This document shows positions 41,477 to 53,365 of a stretch of DNA of 64,000 nt, one piece after another. The notes beneath the pieces are model-generated. The model had not been told where the DNA came from and made no database searches. It worked only from the letters and a program-made list of their open reading frames with translations. The stretch is from Ptiloglossa arizonensis. Its lineage: Eukaryota > Arthropoda > Insecta > Hymenoptera > Colletidae. Every line of letters begins with the position of its first letter. Position 1 is the stretch's first letter. The position numbers and the translations under genes were made by a program. The stretch is from positions 310,001 to 374,000 of the forward strand of contig NW_027478715.1 of the NCBI RefSeq assembly GCF_051014685.1, given 5' to 3'.

Positions 41477-42526
41477 ACGGCCTAGGGGAAAAGAACACAT
41501 ACCGTTGTAAACGGGAGAGTTTCTACTTTCAGATGCAACAGAAATTTTGCGGATTGGTCAATCCGTTCGCGAGATATGGCAGTTTGGAGGTAAGAAACAC
41601 TTGAGAAACTCAAAATTTTCGCAGTTCTGATGCTCGACAAGCATAACCAGAACGGCCTAGGGGAAAAGTACACATACCGTTGTAATCGGGCGAGTTTCTA
41701 CTTTCAGATGCAACAAAAATTATGCGGATTGGTCAATCCTTTCGCGAGATATGGCAGTTTGGAGGTAAGAAACGCTTGAGAAACTCAAAATTTTCGCAGT
41801 TCTGATGCTCGAAACGAATAACTAGAACGGCCTACGGGAAAAGTACGCATACAATTGTAATCGGGCGAGTTTCTACTTTCAGATGCAACAGAAATTTTGC
41901 GGATTGGTCAATCCGTTCCCGAGATATGGCAGTTTGGAAGTAAGAAACGCTTGAGAAAATCAAAATTTTCGCAGTCCTGATGCTCGAAACGAATAACTAG
42001 AACGGCCTACGGGAAAAGTGTACATAGCGTTGTAATCGGGCGAGTTTCTGCTTTCAGATGCAACAGAAATTTTGCGGATTGGTCAATCCGTTCGCGAGAT
42101 ATGGCGGTTTGGAGGTAAGAAACGCTTGAGAAAATCAAAATTTTCGCAGTTCTGATGCTCGACAAGCATAACTAGAACGGCCCAGGGGAAAAGTACGTAT
42201 ACCGTTGTAATCGGGCGAGTTTCTACTTTCAGATCCAACAGAAATTTTGCGGATTGGTCAATCCGTTCGCGAGATATGGTAGTTTGGAGGTAAGAAACGC
42301 TTGAGAAACTCAAAATATTCGCAGTTCTGATGCTCGAAACGAATAATTAGAGCGGCCTAGGGGAAAAGCACGTACACCGTTGTAATCGGGCGAGTTTCTA
42401 CTTTCAGATACAACAGAAATTTTGCGGATTGGTCCACCCGTTCGCAAGATATGGCAGTATGGAGGTAAGATACGCTTGAGAAACGCAAAATTTTCGCAGT
42501 TCTGATGCTCGAGACGAATAACTAGT
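41477..42526. repeat. 6-monomer unit (1,050 bp), copy 2
   Basis: It is a direct tandem copy of 40427-41476. I noticed about five differences: GTTGTAATC versus GTTCTAATC, ATGGCGG versus ATGGCAG, ACTAGAACGG versus ACTAAAACGG, GAAACGAAT versus GAAAGGAAT, and GGTCCACCC versus GGTCAACCC. That is about 99.5% identity by eye. Confidence 0.92.
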
Positions 42527-44408
42527 ACGGCCTAGGGGAAAAGTGCACATACCGTTGTATTCGGGCGAGTTTCTACTTTCCGATGCAACAGAAATTTTTC
42601 GGATTGGTCCATCCGTTCGCGAGATATGGCAGTTTGGAGGTAAGAAACGCTTGAGAAACTCAAAATTTTCGCAGTTCTGATGCTCGAAACGAATAACTAG
42701 AACGGCCTAGGGGAAAAGTACACATACCGTTGTAATCGGGCGACTTTCTACTTTCAGATGCAACAGAAATTTTGCGGATTGGTCAATTCTTTCGCGAGAT
42801 ATGGCAGTTTGGAGGTTAGCAACGCTAGAACAACTCAAAATTTACGCAGTTCTCATGCTCGAAACGAATAACTAGAACGGCCTAGGGGAAAAGTACGCAT
42901 ACCGTTGTAATCGGGCGAATTTCTACATTCAGATGCAACAGAAATTTTGCGGATTGGTCAATCCGTTCGCGAGATGTGGCAGTATGGAGGTAAGATACGC
43001 TTGAGAAACGCAAAATTTTCGCAGTTCTGATGCTCGAGACGAATAACTAGTACGGCCTAGGGGAAAAGTGCGCATACCGTTGTAATCGGGCGAGTTTCTA
43101 CTTTCCGATGCAACAGAAATTTTGCGGATTGGTCAATCCGTTCGCGAGATATGGCAGTTTGGATGTAAGAAACGCTTGAGAAACTCAAAATTTTCGCAGT
43201 TCTGAGGCTCGAAACGAATAACTAGAACGGCCTACGGGAAAAGTACGCATACCGTTGTAATCGGGCGACTTTCTACTTTCAGATGCAACAGAAATTTTGC
43301 GGATTGGTCAATTCTTTCGCGAGATATGGCAGTTTGGAGGTTAGCAACGCTAGAACAACTCAAAATTTACGCAGTTCTCATGCTCGAAACGAATAACTAG
43401 AACGGCCTAGGGGAAAAGTACGCATACCGTTGTAATCGGGCGAATTTCTACATTCAGATGCAACGGAAATTTTGCGGATTGGTCAATCCGTTCGCGAGAT
43501 GTGGCAGTTTGTAGGTAAGAAACGCTTGAGAAACTCAAAATTTTCGCAGTTCTGATGCTCGAAACGAATAACTAGAACGGCCCAGGGGAAAAGTACGCAT
43601 ACCGTTGTAATCGGGCGAGTTTCTACTTTCAGATGCAACAGAAATTTTGCGGATTGGTCAATCCGTTCGCGAGATATGGCAGTTTGGAAGTAAGAAACGC
43701 TTGAGAAACTCAAAATTTTCGCAGTTCTGATGCTCGAAACGAATAACCAGAACGGCCTAGGGGAAAAGTACGCATACCGTTGTAATCGGGCGAGTTTCTA
43801 CTTTCAGATGCAACAGAAATTTTGCGGATTTGTCAATCCGTTCGCGAGATGTGGCAGTTTGGAGGTAAGGAACGCTTGAGAAACTCAAAATTTTCGCAGT
43901 TCTGATGCACGAAACGAATAACTAGAACGGCCTAGGGGAAAAGTGTACATACCGTTGTAATCGGGCGAGTTTCTACTTTCAGATGCAACAGAAATTTTGC
44001 GGATTGGTCAATTCGTTCGCGAGATGTGGCAGTTTGTAGGTAAGAAACGCTTGAGAAACTCAAAATCTTCGCAGTTCTGATGCTCGAAACGAACAACTAG
44101 AACGGCCTAGGGGAAAAGTACGCATACCGCTGTAATCGGGCGAGTTTCTACTTTCAGACACAACAGAAATTTTGCGGATTGGTCAATCCTTTCGCGAGAT
44201 ATGGCAGTTTGGATGTAAGAAACGCTTGATAAACTCAAAATTTTCGCAGTTCTGATGCTCGAAACGAATAACTAGAACGGCCTAGGGGAAAAGTGTACAA
44301 ACCGTTGTAATCGGGCGAGTTTCTACTTTCAGATGCAACAGAAATTTTGCGGATTGGTCAATCCGTTCGCGAGATATGGCAGTTTGGATGTAAGAAACGC
44401 TTGAGAAA

Positions 44409-45310
44409 CTCAAAATTTTCGCAGTTCTGAGGCTCGAAACGAATAACTAGAACGGCCTACGGGAAAAGTACGAATACCGTTGTAATCGGGCGAGTTTCTA
44501 CTTTCAGATGCAACAGAAATTTTGCGGATTGGTCAATCCGTTCCCGAGATATGGCAGTTTGGAAGTAAGAAACGCTTGAGAAAATCAAAATTTTCGCAGT
44601 CCTGATGCTCGAAACGAATAACTAGAACGGCCTTGGGGAAAAGTGTACATAGCGTTGTTATCGGGCGAGCTTCTACTTTCAGATGCAACAGAAATTTTGC
44701 GGATTTGTCTATCCGTTCGCGAGATATGGCAGTTTGGAGGTAAGAAACGCTTGAGAAACTCAAAATTTTCGCAGTTCTGATGCTCGACAAGTATAACTGG
44801 AACGGCCCAGGGGAAAAGTACGCATACCGTTGTAATCGGGCGAGTTTCTACTTTCAGATGCAACAGAAATTTTGCGGATTGTTCAATCCGTTCGCGAGAT
44901 ATGGCAGTTTGGAGGTAAGAAACGCTTGAGAAACTCAAAATTTTCGCAGTTCTGATGCTCGAAACGAATAACCAGAACGGCCTAGGGGAAAAGTACGCAT
45001 ACCGTTGTAATCGGGCGAGTTTCTACTTTCAGATGCAACAGAAATTTTGCGGGTTGGTCAATCCGTTCGCGAGATATGGCAGTTTGGAGGTAAGAAACGC
45101 TTGAGAAACTCAGAATTTTCGCAGTTCTGATGCTCGAAACGAATAACTAGAACGGCCTAGGGGAAAAGTACACATACCGTTGTAATCGGGCGACTTTCTA
45201 CTTTCAGATGCAACAGAAATTTTGCGGATTGGTCAATACTTTCGCGAGATATGGCAGTTTGGAGGTTAGAAACGCTAGAACAACTCAAACTTTACGCAGT
45301 TCTCATGCTC
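44409..45310. repeat. Block recurring at 47.8 and 50.5 kb
   Basis: The subtype order CCCGAG, GCGTTGTTATCGGGCGAGC, GACAAGTATAACTGG and GATTGTTCAATCC recurs from 47.8 kb and from 50.5 kb. The match to 50.5-51.4 kb continues through CTCAAACTTTACGC (45284 and 51407, lag 6,123 bp). Past this point the 51.5 kb region instead matches 46.1 kb at a lag of 5,424 bp (CAATCCGGTCGCG at 46111 and 51535). Four monomers are therefore missing in the later copy. Confidence 0.85.
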
Positions 45311-48300
45311 GAAACGAATAACTAGAACGGCCTAGGGGAAAAGTACGCATACCGTTGTAATCGGGCGAATTTCTACATTCAGATGCAACAGAAATTTTGC
45401 GGATTGGTCAATCCGTTCGCGAGATGTGGCAGTTTGTAGGTAAGAAACGCTTGAGAAACTCAAAATTTTCGCAGTTCTGATGCTCGAAACGAATAACTAG
45501 AACGGCCTAGGGGAAAAGTGTACATACCGTTGTAATCGGGCGAGTTTCTACTTTCAGATGCAACGAAATTTTGCGGATTGGTCAATTCGTTCGCGAGATG
45601 TGGCAGTTTGCAGGTAAGAAACGCTTGAGAAACTCAGAATCTTCGCAGTTCTGATGCTCGAAACGAACAACTAGAACGGCCTAGGGGAAAAGTACGCATA
45701 CCGTTGTAATCGGGCGAGTTTCTACTTTCAGACACAACAGAAATTTTGCGGATTGGTCAATCCTTTCGCGAGATATGGCAGTTTGGAGGTAAGAAACGCT
45801 TGAGAAACTCAAAATTTTCGCAGTTCTGATGCTCGAAACGAATAACTAGAACGGCCTAGGGGAAAAGTGTACAAACCGTTATAATCGGGCGAGTTTCTAC
45901 TTTCAGATGCAACAGAAATTTTGCGGATTGGTCAATCCTTTCGCTAGATATGGCAGTTTGGAGGTTAGAAACGCTAGAACAACTCAAAATTTACGCAATT
46001 CTCATGCTCGAAATGAATAACTAGAACGGCCTAGGGGAAAAGTACGCATACCGTTGTAATCGGGCGAATTTCTACATTCAGATGCAACAGAAATTTTGCG
46101 GATTGGTCAATCCGGTCGCGAGATATGGCAGTTTGGATGTAAGAAACGCTTGAGAAACTCAAAATTTTCGCTGTTCTGAGGCTCGAAACGAATAACTAGA
46201 ACGGCCTACGGGAAAAGTACGCATACCGTTGTAATCGGGCGAGTTTCTACTTTCAGATGCAACAGAAATTTTGCGGATTGGTCAATCCGTTCCCGAGATA
46301 TGGCAGTTTGGAAGTAAGAAACGCTTGAGAAAATCAAAATATTCGCAGTCCTGATGCTCGAAACGAATAACTAGAACGGCCTTGGGGAAAAGTGTACATA
46401 GCGTTGTTATCGGGCGAGTTTCTACTTTCAGATGCAACAGAAATTTTGCGGATTGGTCTATCCGTTCGCGAGATATGGCAGTTTGGAGGTAAGAAACGCT
46501 TGAGAAACTCAAAATTTTCGCAGTTCTGATGCTCGACAAGTATAACTGGAACGGCCCAGGGGAAAAGTACGCATACCGTTGTAATCGGGCGAGTTTCTGC
46601 TTTCAGATGCAACAGAAATTTTGCGGATTGGTCAATCCGTTCGCGAGATATGGCAGTTTGGAGGTAAGAAACGCTTGAGAAACTCAAAATTTTCGCAGTT
46701 CTGATGCTCGAAACGAATAACCAGAGCGGCCTAGGGGAAAAGTACGCATACCGTTGTAATCGGGCGAGTTTCTACTTTCAGATGCAACAGAAATTTTGCG
46801 GGTTGGTCAATCCGTTCGCGAGATATGGCAGTTTGGAGGTAAGAAACGCTTGAGAAACTCAGAATTTTCGCAGTTCTGATGCTCGAAACGAATAACTAGA
46901 ACGGCCTAGGGGAAAAGTACACATACCGTTGTAATCGGGCGACTTTCTACTTTCAGATGCAGCAGAAATTTTGGGGATTGGTCAATCCGTTCGCGAGATA
47001 TGGCAGTTTTGAGGTAAGAAACGCTTGAGAAATTCAAAATTTTCGCAGTTCTGATGCTCGACAAGCATAACTAGAACGGCCCAGGGGAAAAGTACGCATA
47101 CCGTTGTAATCGGGCGAGTTTCTACTTTCAGATGCAACGGAAATTTTGCGGATTGGTCAATCCGTTCGCGAGATATGGCAGTTTGGAGGTAAGAAACGCT
47201 TGAGAAACTCAAAATATTCGCAGTTCTGATGCTCGAAACGAATAATTAGAGCGGCCTAGGGGAAAAGCACGCACACCGTTGTAATCTGGCGAGTTTCTAC
47301 TTTCAGATACAACAGAAATTTTGCGGATTGGTCAATTCGTTCGCGAGATGTGGCAGTTTGTAGGTAAGATACGCTTGAGAAACTCAAAATCTTCGCAGTT
47401 CTGATGCTCGAAACGAACAACTAGAACGGCCTAGGGGAAAAGTACGCATACCGCTGTAATCGGGCGAGTTTCTACTTTCAGACACAACAGAAATTTTGCG
47501 GATTGGTCAATCCTTTCGCGAGATATGGCAGTTTGGATGTAAGAAACGCTTGATAAACTCAAAATTTTCGCAGTTCTGATGCTCGAAACGAATAACTAGA
47601 ACGGCCTAGGGGAAAAGTGTACAAACCGTTGTAATCGGGCGAGTTTCTACTTTCAGATGCAACAGAAATTTTGCGGATTGGTCAATCCGTTCGCGAGATA
47701 TGGCAGTTTGGATGTAAGAAACGCTTGAGAAACTCAAAATTTTCGCAGTTCTGAGGCTCGAAACGAATAACTAGAACGGCCCAGGGGAGAAGTACGCATA
47801 CCGTTGTAATCGGGCGAGTTTCTACTTTCAGATGCAACAGAAATTTTGCGGATTGGTCAATCCGTTCCCGAGATATGGCAGTTTGGAAGTAAGAAACGCT
47901 TGAGAAAATCAAAATTTTCGCAGTCCTGATGCTCGAAACGAATAACTAGAACGGCCTTGGGGAAAAGTGTACATAGCGTTGTTATCGGGCGAGCTTCTAC
48001 TTTCAGATGCAACAGAAATTTTGCGGATTTGTCTATCCGTTCGCGAGATATGGCAGTTTGGAGGTAAGAAACGCTTGAGAAACTCAAAATTTTCGCAGTT
48101 CTGATGCTCGACAAGTATAACTGGAACGGCCCAGGGGAAAAGTACGCATACCGTTGTAATCGGGCGAGTTTCTACTTTCAGATGCAACAGAAATTTTGCG
48201 GATTGTTCAATCCGTTCGCGAGATATGGCAGTTTGGAGGTAAGAAACGCTTGAGAAACTCAAAATTTTCGCAGTTCTGATGCTCGAAACGAATAACCAGA

Positions 48301-49569
48301 ACGGCCTAGGGGAAAAGTACGCATACCGTTGTAATCGGGCGAGTTTCTACTTTCAGATGCAACAGAAATTTTGCGGATTTGTCAATCCGTTCGCGAGATG
48401 TGGCAGTTTGGAGGTAAGGAACGCTTGAGAAACTCAAAATTTTCGCAGTTCTGATGCACGAAACGAATAACTAGAACGGCCTAGGGGAAAAGTGTACATA
48501 CCGTTGTAATCGGGCGAATTTCTACATTCAGATGCAACAGAAATTTTGCGGATTGGTCAATCCGTTCGCGAGATGTGGCAGTTTGTAGGTAAGAAACGCT
48601 TGAGAAACTCAAAATTTTCGCAGTTCTGATGCTCGAAACGAATAACTAGAACGGCCTAGGGGAAAAGTGTACATACCGTTGTAATCGGGCGAGTTTCTAC
48701 TTTCAGATGCAACGAAATTTTGCGGATTGGTCAATTCGTTCGCGAGATGTGGCAGTTTGTAGGTAAGAAACGCTTGAGAAACTCAGAATCTTCGCAGTTC
48801 TGATGCTCGAAACGAACAACTAGAACGGCCTAGGGGAAAAGTACGCATACCGTTGTAATCGGGCGAGTTTCTACTTTCAGACACAACAGAAATTTTGCGG
48901 ATTGGTCAATCCTTTCGCGAGATATGGCAGTTTGGAGGTAAGAAACGCTTGAGAAACTCAAAATTTTCGCAGTTCTGATGCTCGAAACGAATAACTAGAA
49001 CGGCCTAGGGGAAAAGTGTACAAACCGTTATAATCGGGCGAGTTTCTACTTTCAGATGCAACAGAAATTTTGCGGATTGGTCAATCCGTTCCCGAGATAT
49101 GGCAGTTTGGAAGTAAGAAACGCTTGAGAAAATCAAAATATTCGCAGTCCTGATGCTCGAAACGAATAACTAGAACGGCCTTGGGGAAAAGTGTACATAG
49201 CGTTGTTATCGGGCGAGTTTCTACTTTCAGATGCAACAGAAATTTTGCGGATTGGTCTATCCGTTCGCGAGATATGGCAGTTTGGAGGTAAGAAACGCTT
49301 GAGAAACTCAAAATTTTCGCAGTTCTGATGCTCGACAAGTATAACTGGAACGGCCCAGGGGAAAAGTACGCATACCGTTGTAATCGGGCGAGTTTCTGCT
49401 TTCAGATGCAACAGAAATTTTGCGGATTGGTCAATCCGTTCGCGAGATATGGCAGTTTGGAGGTAAGAAACGCTTGAGAAACTCAAAATTTTCGCAGTTC
49501 TGATGCTCGAAACGAATAACCAGAGCGGCCTAGGGGAAAAGTACGCATACCGTTGTAATCGGGCGAGTT

Positions 49570-50390
49570 TCTACTTTCAGATGCAACGGAAATTTTGCGG
49601 ATTGGTCAATCCGTTCGCGAGATATGGCAGTTTGGAGGTAAGAAACGCTTGAGAAACTCAAAATATTCGCAGTTCTGATGCTCGAAACGAATAATTAGAG
49701 CGGCCTAGGGGAAAAGCACGCACACCGTTGTAATCTGGCGAGTTTCTACTTTCAGATACAACAGAAATTTTGCGGATAGGTCAATACGTTCGCAAGATAT
49801 GGCAGTATAGAGGTAAGATACGCTTGAGAAACGCAAAATTTTCGCAGTTCTGATGCTCGAGACGAATAACTAGTACGGCCTAGGGGAAAAGTACACATAC
49901 CGTTGTAATCGGGCGACTTTCTACTTTCAGATGCCGCAGAAATTTTGGGGATTGGTCAATCCGTTCGCGAGATATGGCAGTTTTGAGGTAAGAAACGCTT
50001 GAGAAACGCAAAATTTTCGCAGTTCTGATGCTCGAGACGAATAACTAGTACGGCCTAGGGGAAAAGTACGCATACCGTTGTAATCGGGCGAATTTCTACA
50101 TTCAGATGCAACAGAAATTTTGCGGATTGGTCAATCCGTTCGCGAGATATGGCAGTTTGGAGGTAAGAAACGCTTGAGAAATTCAAAATTTTCGCAGTTC
50201 TGATGCTCGACAAGCATAACTAGAACGGCCCAGGGGAGAAGTACGCATACCGTTGTAATCGGGCGAGTTTCTACTTTCAGATGCAACAGAAATTTTGCGG
50301 ATTGGTCAATCCGTTCGTGAGATATGGCAGTTTGGAGGTAAGAAACGCTTGAGAAACTCAAAATATTCGCAGTTCTGATGCTCGAAACGA
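49570..50390. repeat. Block duplicated at 52.5-53.4 kb (lag 2,975 bp)
   Basis: Private markers repeat exactly 17 monomers downstream: GCGGATAGGTCAATACG, CAGTATAGAGG, CAGATGCCGCAGAAA with TTTTGGGGATT, CAGTTTTGAGG, and CCGTTCGTGAG. The block belongs to the 43-59 kb mosaic. Confidence 0.87.
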
Positions 50391-52544
50391 ATAATTAGAG
50401 CGGCCTAGGGGAAAAGTGTACAAACCGTTGTAATCGGGCGAGTTTCTACTTTCAGATGCAACAGAAATTTTGCGGATTGGTCAATCCGTTCGCGAGATAT
50501 GGCAGTTTGGATGTAAGAAACGCTTGAGAAACTCAAAATTTTCGCAGTTCTGAGGCTCGAAACGAATAACTAGAACGGCCTACGGGAAAAGTACGCATAC
50601 CGTTGTAATCGGGCGAGTTTCTACTTTCAGATGCAACAGAAATTTTGCGGATTGGTCAATCCGTTCCCGAGATATGGCAGTTTGGAAGTAAGAAACGCTT
50701 GAGAAAATCAAAATTTTCGCAGTCCTGATGCTCGAAACGAATAACTAGAACGGCCTTGGGGAAAAGTGTACATAGCGTTGTTATCGGGCGAGCTTCTACT
50801 TTCAGATGCAACAGAAATTTTGCGGATTTGTCTATCCGTTCGCGAGATATGGCAGTTTGGAGGTAAGAAACGCTTGAGAAACTCAAAATTTTCGCAGTTC
50901 TGATGCTCGACAAGTATAACTGGAACGGCCCAGGGGAAAAGTACGCATACCGTTGTAATCGGGCGAGTTTCTACTTTCAGATGCAACAGAAATTTTGCGG
51001 ATTGTTCAATCCGTTCGCGAGATATGGCAGTTTGGAGGTAAGAAACGCTTGAGAAACTCAAAATTTTCGCAGTTCTGATGCTCGAAACGAATAACCAGAA
51101 CGGCCTAGGGGAAAAGTACGCATACCGTTGTAATCGGGCGAGTTTCTACTTTCAGATGCAACAGAAATTTTGCGGGTTGGTCAATCCGTTCGCGAGATAT
51201 GGCAGTTTGGAGGTAAGAAACGCTTGAGAAACTCAGAATTTTCGCAGTTCTGATGCTCGAAACGAATAACTAGAACGGCCTAGGGGAAAAGTACACATAC
51301 CGTTGTAATCGGGCGACTTTCTACTTTCAGATGCAACAGAAATTTTGCGGATTGGTCAATACTTTCGCGAGATATGGCAGTTTGGAGGTTAGAAACGCTA
51401 GAACAACTCAAACTTTACGCAGTTCTCATGCTCGAAACGAATAACTAGAACGGCCTAGGGGAAAAGTACGCATACCGTTGTAATCGGGCGAATTTCTACA
51501 TTCAGATGCAACAGAAATTTTGCGGATTGGTCAATCCGGTCGCGAGATATGGCAGTTTGGATGTAAGAAACGCTTGAGAAACTCAAAATTTTCGCTGTTC
51601 TGAGGCTCGAAACGAATAACTAGAACGGCCTACGGGAAAAGTACGCATACCGTTGTAATCGGGCGAGTTTCTAGTTTCAGATGCAACAGAAATTTTGCGG
51701 ATTGGTCAATCCGTTCCCGAGATATGGCAGTTTGGAAGTAAGAAACGCTTGAGAAAATCAAAATATTCGCAGTCCTGATGCTCGAAACGAATAACTAGAA
51801 CGGCCTTGGGGAAAAGTGTACATAGCGTTGTTATCGGGCGAGTTTCTACTTTCAGATGCAACAGAAATTTTGCGGATTGGTCTATCCGTTCGCGAGATAT
51901 GGCAGTTTGGAGGTAAGAAACGCTTGAGAAACTCAAAATTTTCGCAGTTCTGATGCTCGACAAGTATAACTGGAACGGCCCAGGGGAAAAGTACGCATAC
52001 CGTTGTAATCGGGCGAGTTTCTGCTTTCAGATGCAACAGAAATTTTGCGGATTGGTCAATCCGTTCGCGAGATATGGCAGTTTGGAGGTAAGAAACGCTT
52101 GAGAAACTCAAAATTTTCGCAGTTCTGATGCTCGAAACGAATAACCAGAGCGGCCTAGGGGAAAAGTACGCATACCGTTGTAATCGGGCGAGTTTCTACT
52201 TTCAGATGCAACAGAAATTTTGCGGGTTGGTCAATCCGTTCGCGAGATATGGCAGTTTGGAGGTAAGAAACGCTTGAGAAACTCAGAATTTTCGCAGTTC
52301 TGATGCTCGAAACGAATAACTAGAACGGCCTAGGGGAAAAGTACACATACCGTTGTAATCGGGCGACTTTCTACTTTCAGATGCAGCAGAAATTTTGGGG
52401 ATTGGTCAATCCGTTCGCGAGATATGGCAGTTTTGAGGTAAGAAACGCTTGAGAAATTCAAAATTTTCGCAGTTCTGATGCTCGACAAGCATAACTAGAA
52501 CGGCCCAGGGGAAAAGTACGCATACCGTTGTAATCGGGCGAGTT

Positions 52545-53365
52545 TCTACTTTCAGATGCAACGGAAATTTTGCGGATTGGTCAATCCGTTCGCGAGATAT
52601 GGCAGTTTGGAGGTAAGAAACGCTTGAGAAACTCAAAATATTCGCAGTTCTGATGCTCGAAACGAATAATTAGAGCGGCCTAGGGGAAAAGCACGCACAC
52701 CGTTGTAATCTGGCGAGTTTCTACTTTCAGATACAACAGAAATTTTGCGGATAGGTCAATACGTTCGCAAGATATGGCAGTATAGAGGTAAGATACGCTT
52801 GAGAAACGCAAAATTTTCGCAGTTCTGATGCTCGAGACGAATAACTAGTACGGCCTAGGGGAAAAGTACACATACCGTTGTAATCGGGCGACTTTCTACT
52901 TTCAGATGCCGCAGAAATTTTGGGGATTGGTCAATCCGTTCGCGAGATATGGCAGTTTTGAGGTAAGAAACGCTTGAGAAACGCAAAATTTTCGCAGTTC
53001 TGATGCTCGAGACGAATAACTAGTACGGCCTAGGGGAAAAGTACGCATACCGTTGTAATCGGGCGAATTTCTACATTCAGATGCAACAGAAATTTTGCGG
53101 ATTGGTCAATCCGTTCGCGAGATATGGCAGTTTGGAGGTAAGAAACGCTTGAGAAATTCAAAATTTTCGCAGTTCTGATGCTCGACAAGCATAACTAGAA
53201 CGGCCCAGGGGAGAAGTACGCATACCGTTGTAATCGGGCGAGTTTCTACTTTCAGATGCAACAGAAATTTTGCGGATTGGTCAATCCGTTCGTGAGATAT
53301 GGCAGTTTGGAGGTAAGAAACGCTTGAGAAACTCAAAATATTCGCAGTTCTGATGCTCGAAACGA
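52545..53365. repeat. Second copy of the 49.6-50.4 kb block
   Basis: It matches 49570-50390 at 2,975 bp. Its right neighbour (CTAGGAGAAAAGTGC with GAGTTCCTAC and AACTGAAA near 53551) instead reappears at 57926, a lag of 4,375 bp (25 monomers). Confidence 0.87.
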
